From Epiperipatus broadwayi (Eukaryota; Onychophora; Udeonychophora; Euonychophora; Peripatidae), in NCBI GenBank assembly GCA_028023455.1, contig JAQFVV010000002.1, forward strand, positions 30,203,725 to 30,267,724: a stretch of DNA of 64,000 nucleotides. The letters run 5' to 3'. Shown here one piece after another: positions 1-11,934 of this stretch (positions within the stretch are counted from its first letter, which is position 1; each line of letters begins with the position of its first letter). The notes beneath the pieces are model-generated. The model saw only the letters and a list, made by a program, of their open reading frames with translations. It was not told where the DNA came from and did not search any database. Made by a program: the position numbers and the translations under genes.

Positions 1-898
1 TTATAACAATAATAAAACTGCATTACCGTTTCTTGATTAAACATTCAAAATGTTTATAAATATAAATTAATCTTTGTGTTGTATATTTTTATACGAGTGA
101 TTAAGAAAAACATATTTTGTTTTTCTTAACACTAAAAAAATAATAATGTGAAAGGCTGAAACCATTGACAGATGCGCTCTTTAAAAATGCTTAAATGACA
201 GCCAATCAGATAGTAACAATGACTGCACAAGGAAACTCAATTCAAAACACAAGTCAAAGAGAGACTTTACAAGAAAAAGATTTCACGTTGTTTATTTATA
301 TATAATATTTAGTGAATTAAATATGGTGTTTAAAGCTTCATGCTCTTAGTTCAAAATGCTTGACTCTGGCTTATTTATATATAAATTTAAGTAGAGAAGA
401 AGGTGGTTCCATCTTTTTCTCGTAAAGTCTCTGACTTGTGTTTTGAATTGAGAGTTTCCTTGTGCAGTCATTGTTATTATCTGATTGGCTGTCATTTAAG
501 CATTTTTAAAAAGCACATCTGTCAAAGGTTTTAGCTTTTCACGTTATTGTTATATCATCTGCTTGCGCTTAATAAATTTAATATATTAACACTGAAAAGA
601 AAAATATTGCCTCTGCCCAATCTAATATATATAACGATAAAAATCTAAAAAATTTTAATACATGAAATGTCAAATAGAATCCCAAAACATTATATGTATG
701 AAATATTTATAAAAAATATATCAAAAGCCTTACCTTTTTGAAATTTTTCAATACAAGAAGTGCAAAAGTTAAATTTACAAACTAGACATTATACTTTTGA
801 AATTAAATATTTCAATTATGGAATATAAAATTTAAAACACATTTACAAATATATATATATTATAAAACTAAAAGCATAAAGTATTATATGTATGAAAT
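1..898. other. Sequence upstream of first exon, repeat-rich
   Basis: No coding sequence was recognised. The stretch holds the fold-back repeat at 150-541, followed by AT-rich sequence. If the kanadaptin gene continues upstream, this is intron. Confidence 0.5.
150..541. repeat. Fold-back repeat, family J
   Basis: The sequence at about 150-286 recurs as its reverse complement at about 411-541, separated by about 125 nt. Shared segments include the GACAGCCAATCAGAT block and the AAACTCAATTCAAAACACAAG block. The same family occurs as a full fold-back at 25010-25375 and as a single arm near 49310-49460. No protein and no convincing ribozyme core was seen. It is probably a non-autonomous MITE-like or PLE-derived element. 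Confidence 0.8.
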
Positions 899-1255
899 AT
901 AAATAACAATAAAATAGGCAAAACTCTTCATACAGTAGTGCCACTCAGTGCAAGCTAGAGTAATCAATGGACAGAAGACTTGTGCATAAAATCCCTATCT
1001 AGTGCATACTCATCCAATATCCCCAGACCAGTTTCTAGCTTGTAGCTTTCATCAGTGAGGAGCCTTGGATCTGAGAGCACTGCACCAGGATCTTAGGATC
1101 TAGATAACTAGATGGATTGTATGCACAAACCTTCTTGCATCCATTGATTACTCTAGCTTGCACTGAGTGGCACTACTGTATGGAGTTTTGCCTGTTTAAC
1201 AGCTTGAGCAAGCATAAGAAATAGTGATCATGTGATAAAGTGATAAATAACAATA
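899..1255 (-). mobile_element. Family A hammerhead element with 13-bp TSD
   Basis: The unit is 912-1242 (331 bp), flanked by perfect direct repeats ATAAATAACAATA at 899-911 and 1243-1255. Read on the minus strand it begins with the long end (TATCACATGATCAC-like), then an inverted arm (GGCAAAACTCCATACAGTAG-like), the hammerhead, and the complementary arm near 917-968. Its mates are at 11.6, 20.9, 22.0 and 26.9 kb. No protein is encoded, so mobilisation must be in trans. The fixed ends plus TSD show that this is an integrated element and not a simple duplication. Confidence 0.88.
1011..1072 (-). ncRNA. Type I hammerhead ribozyme, family A
   Basis: On the minus strand the order is helix I strand (GGCTCCTCA), core CTGATGA, helix II AAGC-TACAA-GCTA, core GAAA, a short helix III/loop CTGGTC, and the second helix I strand (TGGGGATATTGGATG). 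UCCUCA pairs with UGGGGA and AUCCAA with UUGGAU. Predicted cleavage follows GTC. Helix II is AGC/GCU here and GGC/GCC in other copies, a compensatory change. An A.A apposition sits at the 10.1/11.1 position, where G-C is usual, and may lower activity. Confidence 0.82.
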
Positions 1256-2054
1256 CCAAAGGATTAAATTCTTTCAATCTTTCAAAACCAGAAATGTAAA
1301 ATACACATTGTAAAGTCACATATTTATATATTTCTCTGTGCGAAGTATATTATAAAAAATAATAACGTATCTTTATAATATGAAAAATTAATTTTTTAAA
1401 TTGAAGCACTTGATTGAAAAAAAAAGAAAACCTAATAAAAAGTATGTTTTCTTTATGAAAGCCCACTACGTTCATTGTAAAATCAGAAAAGTTCTGACGT
1501 CTAGTAATTCCAGCTGCCATTTATTAAATATATGTGAACTAGAATTGGAATTAATTGTTAAATGCTCAAAAATGAATATATAACTTAACAGATATTATCA
1601 AATAGCATTCGTCAATCTAACGTGTGAAACAAAAGTGGTTTGGATGCAAAGCTAAAAATTGGAGATTCTCAATTAAACATTCTCTGTCTGTCTATGCATT
1701 TGATACATATGTGGTTGTTTGTTCATTGAATTTGGAGTATTATGCTCAAAAGTACTGGATTAGACATCCAGGATTGTAATTTAAGCAGTCGTGGTACAAA
1801 TATTAAATCTTGTGGTGAAGTTAATCCATTTAAGAGGCTAAAAGGTAGCGGCTTTGTAAAATAACGACTATCATTCCATGGAATGAAACAAAGCTGGTTG
1901 TTACTATATTACCCTCAGTCTTTTTCATTAAAATATATGCACACACCTATACTTAGTATTTATTTGTTGGACTATTTCCATCATCTAATATTAAATGTTG
2001 AATGTCGTTAGAAAAATTTAATTTTATTTAAATTTTCAATTACATGGGCCGACC

Positions 2055-2280
2055 AGTGACAGTATTAGCATGGGAATCGAACCTGGACCATTAGATTCTT
2101 GAATATTGAATTTTCAGGTAGTGCTTGGCAGGATGGCTCAGTTGGTTAGAATGCTACCTTAAAATTCAATATTCAAAAATCTAAAGGTTCAGGTTCGATT
2201 CCCATGCTATCTGGAGAAGATAGGAGAATAATACCACTCGAAACATTGTGTATATTCTAACCTGTGTGCTATTACATTAT
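2055..2280 (+). mobile_element. tRNA-derived SINE, family D, with hammerhead-like tail
   Basis: An A-box-like sequence (TGGCTCAGTTGGTTAGA, about 2134-2150) is followed by a B-box-like sequence (GGTTCGATTCC, 2192-2202), as in RNA polymerase III promoters. Upstream (2060-2120) much of the body recurs in reverse complement. Downstream is a decayed stem motif ending ACCACTCGAAAC, comparable with the CTGAAGA-stem-GAAAC motif of copies at 45.8-46.2 and 63.7 kb. It does not fold as a clean tRNA, so it is called a SINE and not a tRNA gene. Confidence 0.72.
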
Positions 2281-2289
2281 AATAGTTGA

Positions 2290-3480
2290 ATGTAATTGAA
2301 AATTTATATAAAGTTAAATTTTTTTAAAGATACCCAATATTTAATATTAGATGATATCCAACATATAAATGTCTTCATCACAAACCTTCAGGCAAATACA
2401 CGTTTATTGTTCAACATAACATTCTTTTTTTTTAAAATGATCAGATTGTTGCTTGACATTTATATCAAGGATGTAATTTTATTAAATTTAATCTTTTTTA
2501 TTAACTTTGTTAATCTGTGAGATCAATTAAATTAATATTTGACAATATTTATTTAATCTTAATGTATCGCATTTAATTTTGTTATTGATTTGTTGATATT
2601 TAGTTGTTGTTTTTTTATATTTTGAAATAATGTTTTGATATGCAATAAAAAAATTAGTTTTGAAAACTTAATCAATAATTATATATCTACTTATATTATT
2701 TTAATTTAACTTAAAAATTAAATATATTTGTCTTATAAAAAAGATATTTTTACTAGTTTTTTTTTTCATTCTTTGCTTTTTATATACATTGTTACAGTTA
2801 TTTGAATATATGTTATAAATTTTAAGTTATTTTTCCTTCTCTAAATTAATTTTTAAAAATCAAGTTTTCTTCCTTCAGGCTTAATTTCCTTTTCTACTAA
2901 AAAAAAACTAATAAAAAGACATGCTTTGATTCTTAAATAATTAAAATTCTAGTTTGCTTATTTCTGATTCTTTTTGGATTAATCTTTTAAAATCAAAAAA
3001 TAGACTAAATTATGTTCTCTTTATCATTAACAGTATATTCTTTTATGTGCTTGTTCTTTTAAATTTATTTCTAATCATTTAACAATCTTCTTACAAAGAC
3101 AACTTATGACTTCATATTAATTAATACATTCCTTAAGGTTTTGATCAACTAGAAGATTACATAAGTCATTTATTACCATATTTGAAACATTTTTGTGCAA
3201 TATATAATATTTGAAACATTATATTTCTACGAATAGAATTTAAAGTAATACGTATCTTTCAATTAACAAGTGTATAATGAATAAAGTTTAGTTTGATGCA
3301 TATGAATGAAAGATACTTCCCCCTTTTTTTGATTTTGTTAAGTGAATGCCACAATATTTGGATTTCTTCATTGAGAAATGGGAGCACATTATGAAAGTAT
3401 GTAACACATCACAGTTGAAAATAATTTTGTTTTTATTATTTGAAATAGATTGAATATAAAAATATGTATATGATCTCTTA
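2290..3480. other. AT-rich intergenic/intronic stretch
   Basis: Very AT-rich sequence with T-runs and short spurious open frames. No gene, RNA or repeat was recognised. Confidence 0.5.
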
Positions 3481-3482
3481 GT

Positions 3483-3722
3483 AAAGATATTTTGGTACTG
3501 ATTTAGTATGCGCTCACAGCCATTTTGAATTATAAGAACCGCCCCAAACCCACGCTGACACATATTGATGAAAATTGCGATTTTGTAACGAATGGTCGGG
3601 CTGCGACCACGTGTAGATTGATCGATGCCATTTATCGCTTGGGTGTGTCAGCATGGGTTTTGGGTGGTTCTTATAATTCAAAATGGCTGTGAGAGTATAC
3701 TAGATCAGTACCGATATTTCTT
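3483..3722. repeat. Fold-back repeat around a GC-richer core
   Basis: The arm at 3483-3563 (with CACAGCCATTTTGAATTATA) recurs as its reverse complement at 3641-3722. The spacer of about 77 nt is GC-richer than its surroundings and contains CGACCACG. The structure is a long imperfect palindrome with no recognised coding content. Confidence 0.8.
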
Positions 3723-3904
3723 GCGTTGGATTATTCTTTACAAAATTTTTTATGATTGTTGACTATAAATTTAGATTTGCTTTACAATGAACCATTCTTG
3801 CCTTTTTCTTTTCAAATGAGTAAATGGTTTGCTTAATTTCTGCTTTTTAAAACAAAGAATTTAATGATCAATGAAATTTAATAGCCAGTTTCAGATTGGA
3901 ATTA

Positions 3905-4062
3905 TATTTAGAAGATAATCAGCGATGTTAAATGTGAAGATACTCGCCTATATAAGTGCATTTAGGTCTGAAAATAAGATGGTCATTTTTATTTTCTCAA
4001 AGTCTTTATCTTGTAGCTGAGATGAGAATATCCTCGTATTTAACATCGCTGATTTATATTAT
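3905..4062. repeat. Fold-back repeat, family K
   Basis: The arms begin ATCAGCGATGTTAAAT near 3912 and end ATTTAACATCGCTGAT near 4053. Related sequence occurs twice at 49860-50290, again as opposed copies. Short GATACTC / GAGTATCC blocks are shared. Function unknown. Confidence 0.72.
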
Positions 4063-4189
4063 AGTACAGTGCTAGTGAAGAGGAGGGATTACCTTCTAAA
4101 TATAATAACAAAGAATTTAATGTGTTTTCAGTCTTTATTATACCAAATATATTATTTTAATTTAATAAATTTGACTAGTAAAAATGGAG

Positions 4190-4400
4190 TAAGATGATTG
4201 CTAGATGCGTAACTGCAGTTTTGAATCTCAAGTTTCATTGATAAAGGCAATAGCCAGCAACATTTCTGGGTAGGGAGTTTAAAATGCACCCCCATCAGAT
4301 AATCACAGACTACTCATGCTTACTTAAGATAGTATCAGATCAGAGCAGAGATCTGCTCTTGTTTTGCAATTAAAGTAGTCCGAAAGTGGGGTTACAAATA
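4190..4400 (+). mobile_element. Decayed hammerhead-like repeat, family F
   Basis: CATTGATAAAGGCAATAGCC at about 4236-4255 matches the HHR layout (CTGATGA, then AGGC..GCCA) with substitutions in both core blocks. Relatives lie at 8248-8310 (minus), 8590-8650 (plus) and about 27950-28000 (minus). The copies look too degraded to cleave. Confidence 0.45.
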
Positions 4401-4578
4401 AATATATAGATTAATATTTTCAGTTATTGTTAAAAGTATTTAATACATTATGATATGTCAAGTGTATTTATAAAATTCGAATTATCTACTTTCATTTGTT
4501 TTAAATATTTGTAAATATTTTTGTGTCTACATTCATTTGATGTAAATATTTATAGATAATTTTGCAATATTATTTTAG

Positions 4579-4704
4579 GGGAAGATGCAATTGATGATGA
4601 AGTTACTGAAAATCCATTTGCTGTTCTTGACGAAGTTGAACATGCTAAAGAGCTTGACCTTCAGGATCCCAAAAAAACATTAAGGGGTTTTTTTGAAAGA
4701 GAAG
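4579..4704 (+). CDS. SLC4A1AP: Kanadaptin exon a (post-FHA linker, start of dsRBM)
   Basis: This is the first recognised exon of kanadaptin, a nuclear FHA-domain protein named for a reported interaction with the kidney anion exchanger AE1. It is 126 nt, preceded by TATTTTAG and followed by GTAAGT. It encodes EDAIDDEVTENPFAVLDE, matching the family segment GEDAxxDxxxENP, and ends with DPKKTLRGFFERE, which would form the first helix of the dsRBM-like domain. It enters with two bases of a split codon and leaves with one (phase 1), which joins exactly to 19088. The N-terminal FHA-coding exons are not visible upstream and presumably lie before base 1. No start codon is claimed. Confidence 0.9.
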
Positions 4705-4844
4705 GTAAGTGTAATAGAATTTTCTAAATGAAATTTTCTTAATGATTATATTAATCGATCTATCCATCCACCTATTTTTTTATTCAGCAAGTATTTTAAA
4801 CTTGATTAGAAGTGAATAAGATATGTTAAACATATTCTAAGGCA

Positions 4845-5030
4845 TAATGGTTTACCAAAAAATTATTTTGAAGGAATATATAGAAGACAAATAGAGAAGA
4901 AGGCAAAGATTAGCATGGTTCAAAAGTATTAAGAAGTAGATCAAATCTCAGATATAAAGAATATACCAGAAGATATCAAATAATGAACTTGGTAGTAGGT
5001 AACGCACTTGATGAACATAACGAAGTCAGT
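4845..5030 (+). pseudogene. Possible LINE 3'-end trace
   Basis: Weak resemblance to the basic tail of insect-type LINE open frames (RRQIEKKAKISMVQ, then DIKNI and LDEH in shifting frames). Several stops and frameshifts are present. Low confidence. Confidence 0.22.
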
Positions 5031-5299
5031 CATTCCAAATAACATTTTAGTTTTAACAACATTAATTCTCATGAAAACTTAAATATAAATGATAATTATC
5101 TATGTGAATCACATCATCGTAGTCATAGAATAACAGCAGTCGGATCTCAAAAGTTATACTCAAATTAGATAATACACGTTTTCTACTTTTTATCCAGGTT
5201 GAATGTCTTAAATAGGCAAATGAATGAAAACAATTGACTGAAATAGATTTAAAATTGTGTAGAAATTTTAAATAAACTCCATTCAACAGATCAAAATAA

Positions 5300-6590
5300 A
5301 CTGAGCAGTTTTAATCTACTTCAGATATTTGCTGAACTCATTATCCATTTAAGATCTTAAATCCTGATAATAAGTGGAATCCATTTATTTTCTGATTTGA
5401 GTGTTGCCTTGACAACAGCCTGCTAATATTTTAGTGGTTTATTTAAGCATTGATTGTAGTAAAGTGATTTAAATATATATAATGGGTCCATATATAAATA
5501 TATATTGCAATGACAATCCAGTCAGAGATCTTGAAAGGAATTTGAGGAAAGTATAAAATATAGTTAGGAATCCGTTTTAAATAATTACTTTTTTTGATGT
5601 GCTGAAATACACAATATATCAGGAGTGAATACCTTTCTTATCAGTTATCTAAGTAGTCACTATCAGATTGAAGAGGATATTGGAACTTACAGGATAGGAT
5701 TCAAACTCATTTCTCCTGACTCTTAATAGTAGTTTATAGTGTACCCATAATTAGATTATTTGATTATTTACATAATATATATAGAACCATATTTGAATTT
5801 TATTCATTGCTTTAACCAGTGCTTTCTTTATATCCTTCGTATCTCCTATTTGGAAGACTGACAACATAGCAAATTTATTAACCTGAACCAAATCATGGAA
5901 TCATGAGATTCTAATATTTTTCTGACATGATAAATCTGAATTTAAACTTATATAAGTAGAAGGATGTAAAGGTGAAATAAATAATATATACTATTTCAGT
6001 ATATATATAGTTCAGTTTTTGTAACGATCTTGTATAATCATGTGATATCCAAGCACCAAAGTGGTGGGTTAATAAGGCACAATTGTTCCTTTAAACTATG
6101 TTTTTATTTTGAATATATATATACAAATGTACAAGTTATTTTGTTTTTGAACATGTATCAGTAAATATTTAATAGGAATATATATATATTTTTAGAAATC
6201 AACAATAATAGTTATAATACAAACTTAATTTTAAACTTTGCGTGTTTAGTTAATAATCTGTAATTCAATATTAGCGCTATAAACGGCATAATCACAAAGC
6301 TAATATTTAATATTTTATTAAACCATGAGCTGAGCACTTTTGAGAGTCACGGCTCTCATAATCATAACTCTTTGTGAAGTAACTGATTGTCTAAGGTTAT
6401 GCAAATTTATGCAAAGTTCAAGTATTCCATTTCCTGGAATATAGAGTAACACGTTTCCTTTCTGTTAATGGCACTGCTGTCTATTGAGATGAAGCAAGTC
6501 TCTTTTATCTTTTTTTTCAAATCATTTCGGAAAATATATTTTTTTATTAGTTATTGTTTATATGATTCTAAGACACAAATTACATATACG
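5300..6590. other. Intron sequence without recognised features
   Basis: AT-rich intron sequence with TA microsatellite runs. No coding, RNA or repeat family was identified. Confidence 0.45.
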
Positions 6591-6690
6591 TCATATTTAT
6601 TAAGGCTTTAACCTCGATAATATGCGTCTGAAAAATGCGAAGTTAGGGACCTCTACAGATCTTAACCACAAGCTTACGTCATAATAATGA
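6590..6690. repeat. Family G repeat, partial
   Basis: Carries AATGCGAAGTTAGGGACCTC and ACCACAAGCTTACG, shared with the fold-backs at 13940-14070 and partly at 54820-54920. Only one arm is present. Confidence 0.6.
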
Positions 6691-8164
6691 ATCTATTATT
6701 TGAAAAATGTAAATAGCAAAACAATTCTTTTATTTAGAAGATAATATTTTTTTAAAAAAAGATTGAATATATTAAGTTGAAAGTAAAATATCACTGAATA
6801 AGGAATTCCATATTTAAAGTGTGAGAGTAAATAAAATTAAACAGTGTGTTGGGTGTTGAAGTGAAGAGTATATAAAAGAGTACATCAAATAAGGTGATTA
6901 CTTGTTGAAGCAAGATGAATTATCAAAGCAAATTCAGTGACGATTTATCTTTATTTCTTGAAAAATGGTTAACAGTGATAGAACGGAGACGTGAGATGAC
7001 GGAAGGCAAGAATTAAATGACATGCAGCATTGATAAGCCAAATTCGTATAATTTGGTTGGAATATAATAATTAGGCGAGTCCATCAAAATTTATTTTATA
7101 CTAGTTATTTAGCAAAAGTAATAATTTTTGAAAATAAATAAATAAATTTCTAAAAAGCAACTTTTGTACTAGAGAAAACATCATGCCGTAAAAAAAGTCA
7201 TTAGAAATAATAATATAAAAGGTTGATCAATAGAAATGATTTTGAAGAATTTTAAAAATCAAAATGAGATCTGCAGTAGTTTCAAGTTTTTTAAGAAATG
7301 AAACAAGACAGAGTTTTAGAATAAATTAGAAATTTTTTTGAAATATCAATGTTTAATGAACAAACTAAAGAAGTTTTTTGAATGAGACAGAAAATAGGGA
7401 GCTAATTTTTAAAATATGAATTGTGGAATGATACTCTTAGCATAATTTGAGATTTGGATTGCCTGTAACAGAATTTTTAAAAAAGGCAATTTTGGAAAAC
7501 AAATCTGAACAACATTAGTTTTAATAGGAAATATTAAAGATAAAATGCCATTCCCTGTAAACTGGATGGAATGATTTGGAGGATAGGTGGATTTTCATTT
7601 ATAAAATTTAGATGAAAGATCCCTATATAGCAAACTTTTTAAGAAGTGTATTGTGATAAACTTGATCAACATTGGAAATTTTTAAACAAAAAAAACCTGA
7701 ATTTCTTCAAAATTGTCAATGTTGAATAACCAGTAATAGTGTATTTGAATCCATATTTGACTTTATCAGTGAGGTTTGGAATTTAAAAGTGGAGGTAATG
7801 TGATTAGGTAATCAATTAAACACCTGAAAATTTCAAAACATTCTATGTTAACCAACTTGTTTGAACAATTATGTAGATCTACCTCCAGATTAATAACTAT
7901 ATATATATTAGTATTTTCACTTCTTTATTAGCTATAGGTAATTATCTTCCCAGGCTAGAATTGTTATTAACGAATTACTTTAATTTTTTTTTTACACAGT
8001 ATATGATAAAACAAAGGCAGCTCTCTATTTTAGCGATGTTTATAACTATCAGTGCTTCCCTTTGGATGTTGAGGTTCCGGGCACAAATATGGAGTTGAGC
8101 CCCCAGTAAATAAAAAAATTGAATACATAAATAAAATATTTAATTTTTAATACAAGATATATGT

Positions 8165-8740
8165 TATAAGCCCAGTTGATCAACCTTAGTGATCGTACTG
8201 ATAATTATGGTTATATAATTAATGATTATCAGATGATAATGCATTTAAATCTCATCCCCAGATCAAGTTTTTGGTTTTGCATTTATCAATGAGACTTAGG
8301 ATTCAAAGTAGAAGTAAAGACAAGGATGAGGAATGAGTCTGGGGATTATAGGTAGTACTTTAGTAGAGAACTGCAACACTTCTAGCCAGGGATTGCAGGT
8401 GCCTATAATTAATAAAGATCTGAGACTACCAAATATAGTTATTGATTTGGAATCAGTCCTGTATAACTGTTCAAACAGATTGGCTTTGGTTCAAAACTTT
8501 TAAGCTGTGTTGGATTTTCAGTTTTTTAGTTTAAATAGGAAAATGATGTTATAGATGTTTGCTAGATATATAACTGTATTTCTTCCAATTTTGAATCCCA
8601 AGCCTTATTGATAAAGGCAAAAGCCAAACACTGGTCAGGAGATAAGGAATTTAATCACTGACTACTCAGATTTCTTATAGATGTCACTAAAGTAGAGAAC
8701 TCTTGTTTTAGATACTCCAGTTAACTTGTGGAAATCTGTA
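8165..8740. repeat. Two decayed family F hammerhead-like copies
   Basis: The minus-strand copy at about 8248-8310 reads ATTGATAAATGCAAAACC and, downstream, TCTGGGGATGAG. The plus-strand copy at about 8590-8650 reads ATTGATAAAGGCAAAAGCC and then ACTGGTCAGGAGA. Both keep the helix II / GTC layout but have altered core bases (TTGATAA for CTGATGA). They are opposed in orientation, like the better-preserved families. Confidence 0.45.
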
Positions 8741-9165
8741 GCCAATACTCATCCATCTCTAATCAATTAGACATTAAAAGCATGCTACTGTTTTCGATAA
8801 TTTTAGAAGAAATTTGTCAGTCAAATATTTTCTTTTTATTATTAAATAATGTTAATGATTTATTTGCTTTATTATTATGGGTTTTCTTTAAATATAAATA
8901 GGATATCTAAATTATATCTTTTTAAATTGATGCTTCATTTAATATAAAATTCTGTTTAATTGTGTAACGAATTGTATATTCATACTTTTTTTTATTTTCA
9001 TGTTTTTAAAAAAACTTTAAATAGTTTATATATACATAAAATATATATAAATACAAGGAATATTAATTCCAAAAATAAAAGATAAATAATAGTTAATAAA
9101 TAGCAATAAAACCTAAATGCATTTTCGGTGCTGAGTACCCTTGTCAAAAAGAATAAATATAAAAT

Positions 9166-9452
9166 TTAAAAAACCGTTACGCACATCAAACTTTTCCATA
9201 TGGAAGTTGCCAGTCTAATTGCGTATATTCCAAACCACTCAACTGAATATTTATTACACTTTCTATTCATTACAAAGTTACCATTAGAAATAAACCGTGC
9301 CTCTTTAATTTTTCTATCATTGTGTTCACTACAAATCATTTTTATTTCACCATGGTTGAAAATGTGACCAAATAAATGCTCTTGCTCCAAAAACACTGAT
9401 GATATTGAAGAATCCAACTTAGTTTTGTAGTAACAATACTCGTGCTGTTTAA
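9166..9452 (-). pseudogene. PLE GIY-YIG endonuclease C-terminal fragment
   Basis: The minus-strand frame reads LKQHEYCYYK, SSVFLEQEHLFGHIF, HNDRKIKEARFI and VMNRKCNKYSVEW. This parallels the fragment at 12481-12768 (SSVFLEDAMKSGHNF, ESNDHKRKVKEAFYI, INRKDT, SKKW). The (R/K)xxKEAxxI block corresponds to the conserved Glu region of PLE GIY-YIG nucleases. The GIY and YIG motifs themselves are not preserved. It is a relic, with no intact start or upstream RT. Confidence 0.72.
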
Positions 9453-9652
9453 GCCTTAGCTTAATGTTTGCGCTTGGGTTACACTGCTAGTTATTAACTA
9501 CTATTACCAAAATCACACTTTTCTTTATTTTGCTGAAATATCCTATAAATACAAATTATCCAAACCACTTGGAACACTTTTTAGAAAAACTCTTTATTTG
9601 TACATATATACATAAACCTACGTTCCGACTGTCCTCCAGTCTTGAACTGGCT

Positions 9653-9762
9653 CTGAAGAAGATTGCAGAACAGTCGAAATGTAGGTATATGTATATATAT
9701 ACAAATAGAGAGATTAAAGTGAACTGGCTCTGAAGAAGACTGCAGGACAGTCGAAACGTAGG
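9653..9762 (+). ncRNA. Two tandem hammerhead-like motifs (CTGAAGA-A-stem-GAAA)
   Basis: Copies at 9653-9680 and 9730-9757 read CTGAAGA, an extra A, GACTG or GATTG, a 5-nt loop, CAGTC, and then GAAAC or GAAAT. A decayed reverse copy lies at about 9618-9650. The layout follows an HHR core with CUGANGA and GAAA around helix II, but with one inserted A next to the core. Helix I pairing is weak. Activity is uncertain. Confidence 0.5.
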
Positions 9763-10309
9763 TGTATGTATATATGTACAAATAAAGAATTTTGCTAAAA
9801 AGCATTCAAAGTGGTTTGGATAAATTGTATTTAGTAACTACTATTTATCTCCACGTTTTTGGAATTAATATTCCTTATGTTTACATTTATTTTTGAGTCA
9901 AAGTTTTTTTTAAAAAAAAAACATATATGTATGAAATAAAAGTTTATTGTGCTAAAATATGAATGGTAAAAGGACAGAAGATTTTTTTTACTTACTAATC
10001 TCAATATTGCAAAAATTCAAAAATGCTCTGTTTCAAAGGCTATCTTTTAGATCTTTACACTTTATTATAAGAAAGGCTAAATCTTTTCACTATAGGATTT
10101 GATACAAAGCTGCATAGAATTTTTAGCATTATTAAAGTCAATATATATATATATTTAATCATTCATATTTTAATACAAAATACTCATTATTTCATCTATT
10201 TGTAATAAAATAAGAGTCGTGTTATTTTCCCTCTTTACAACTTATTATTTGTTTAAATGTAGCAATTGCGATTTTGCTACAAAATATGAATTTGTGTTTC
10301 TAATATATT

Positions 10310-10480
10310 ATTAATTTTTATTAGTCATTCATTAGACTAGAAATTATCCACGTGTCTTTGGTCATATGTTTATGATTGCACCCCTCCACATAATGTTAAA
10401 AGTGGAGAGAAACCAGTCTTTTCTTTGCATAAGTGTAGTGTAGTATAGTGAAAATTACACTACAGAAATATTATTCATTA
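10310..10480. repeat. Dispersed repeat, family E
   Basis: Contains GTCTTTGGTCATATGTTTAT and a following GAAATATTATTCATTATG block. The same two blocks occur at 54220-54420 and 54545-54720. Partial sharing with family B (CATGT..GGTCAT) suggests derivation from it. Confidence 0.6.
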
Positions 10481-10489
10481 TGCGTTTGT

Positions 10490-11470
10490 AATATATTTTG
10501 CTTTCCCCAAATATATAGAGCATTGTTGTTAGTGTATATTTTTTTCTTTTTTTTTTTATTAGAGGTGGGTGTTTATCTTTCTTGACTAACTGTTGAAACA
10601 GTAGTTGTCTCTGCCAAAAGAAATATATACATGTATATATAAAATATCCAAAGTCTAGTTCTAATGTTTTCAGTTTCTAATTATTTTCAACACTTGTATT
10701 ATAATCAAGGCAAACCCAGTCTTTTTCATTATCAGAAAATTTAGACATATTGTTTGGAATATATTTTATGTATGGAGTTATCCATTTATAACTACTTAAT
10801 AAGAAAGCACTTCACCTAGAACAGTAACTAATGAAAACCAATTAGTTGCACACTATTTTCTCACGTATTCATTCTTAGCACTATTTGCATTGTGATGAAC
10901 TTTGCCTGTTTGACCCTCTTTTTTTTCTCATCGCATTGAGGATCAAAGCATTGATAGAGTATAATGATAGAAAGCTGAGATGTAGTTCATCACCAGTGAA
11001 GTGAGCGTTACGAATAAGTGAGTAAACGGCATTAAGTTAAGCATGCATTGGAACTTATTTGGAGGGGAAAGCATTTATATTTATATAAATAGATTTTCTA
11101 ATAATAAATAACATTTTAGCTTTATCATAATTATGATATTCAGCATTGACAATTTATTTACGCTGAACTAGAAGCATAAATATTGATACTAACCATTGGA
11201 TATTATACACACGTGGAAAGGAAATTTACTTATCGAGCTTTGAGCATTATTAGCTTTATTTTCTAAGAAATACATAGTTTCAGGGGAATTTGAAAATTGT
11301 AATTGATTATTTGTTAGTCTACTTTCAGGACAGGGTATATTTTTCTGTTTAATGAGGTTTATTCAAACTTTTTTGAATTAATAATATTGTTCTCTTTAGT
11401 TAAGTTGCAATCTTTAGTGGCTACATAAACATATTGTACTATAGATAGGGGTGGATAGCCATCTTTATTG
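10490..11470. other. Intron sequence without recognised features
   Basis: AT-rich intron. Nothing was recognised on either strand. Confidence 0.45.
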
Positions 11471-11709
11471 TAAAAAACAGATTTGATATTGGTATTGTCC
11501 CTTTCATGAATTTATATATATTACATGTATAAAAAAAAATAGTTTACTTCCCATTATATATAAATATCACATGATCACTATTTCTTATGCTAGCACATTA
11601 CTGTTATTAAAACAGGCAAAACTCCATACAGTAGTGCCACTCAGTGCCAACCAGAGTAATCAATGGATGACAGAAAGCTTGTGCATAAAATCCCCATCTA
11701 GTGCCTACT

Positions 11710-11763
11710 CATCCAATATCCCCAGACTAGTTTCTGGTTTGTGGCCTTCGTCAGTGAAGAGTG
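11710..11763 (-). ncRNA. Hammerhead ribozyme, family A (antisense of the pair)
   Basis: The minus strand reads CTCTTCA, CTGACGA, AGGCCACAAACCA, GAAACTAGTC, TGGGGATATTGG. UCUUCA still pairs with UGGGGA using two G.U pairs. The distal part of helix I (the ATCCAA side) is lost. Helix II has one A.C mismatch (GGC/ACC). Confidence 0.7.
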
Positions 11764-11934
11764 TATGGGTACTGAACTGGGTTCAGACCCATATGATTAT
11801 ATAAGCTATTGAGCTTAAATTGAAAATATTATTGTGTTTTCAATTTTATTCTCATAGTTTTGTAGTTAAGTAGAGATAAAAGGTGGCTGCTGGAGGGTTG
11901 CATTAGATCCTAAGATCTAGGTGCACTGCTTTCA

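Larger units (their letters stand above)
9053..9880 (-). mobile_element. Penelope-like element copy with inverted flanks
   Basis: The sequence GGAATATTAATTCCAAAAA and ATAAATAATAGTTA at 9057-9100 recurs in reverse complement at about 9829-9880, bounding an 0.83-kb unit. Inside are a minus-strand GIY-YIG relic (9166-9452) and, upstream of it on that strand, an inverted array of HHR-like motifs (9550-9835). This matches the known PLE layout of an endonuclease-containing body with terminal repeats carrying ribozymes. The reverse transcriptase part is missing. Confidence 0.72.

Noticed and set aside
150-541. Family J as another hammerhead element
   Set aside because: CTGATTGGCTG resembles half a core, but no GAAA block or helix II pairing follows.
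2118-2215. Possible functional tRNA gene from good A- and B-box-like sequences
   Set aside because: No clean acceptor or anticodon stem, unusual spacing, and dispersed inverted copies; a SINE explains it better.
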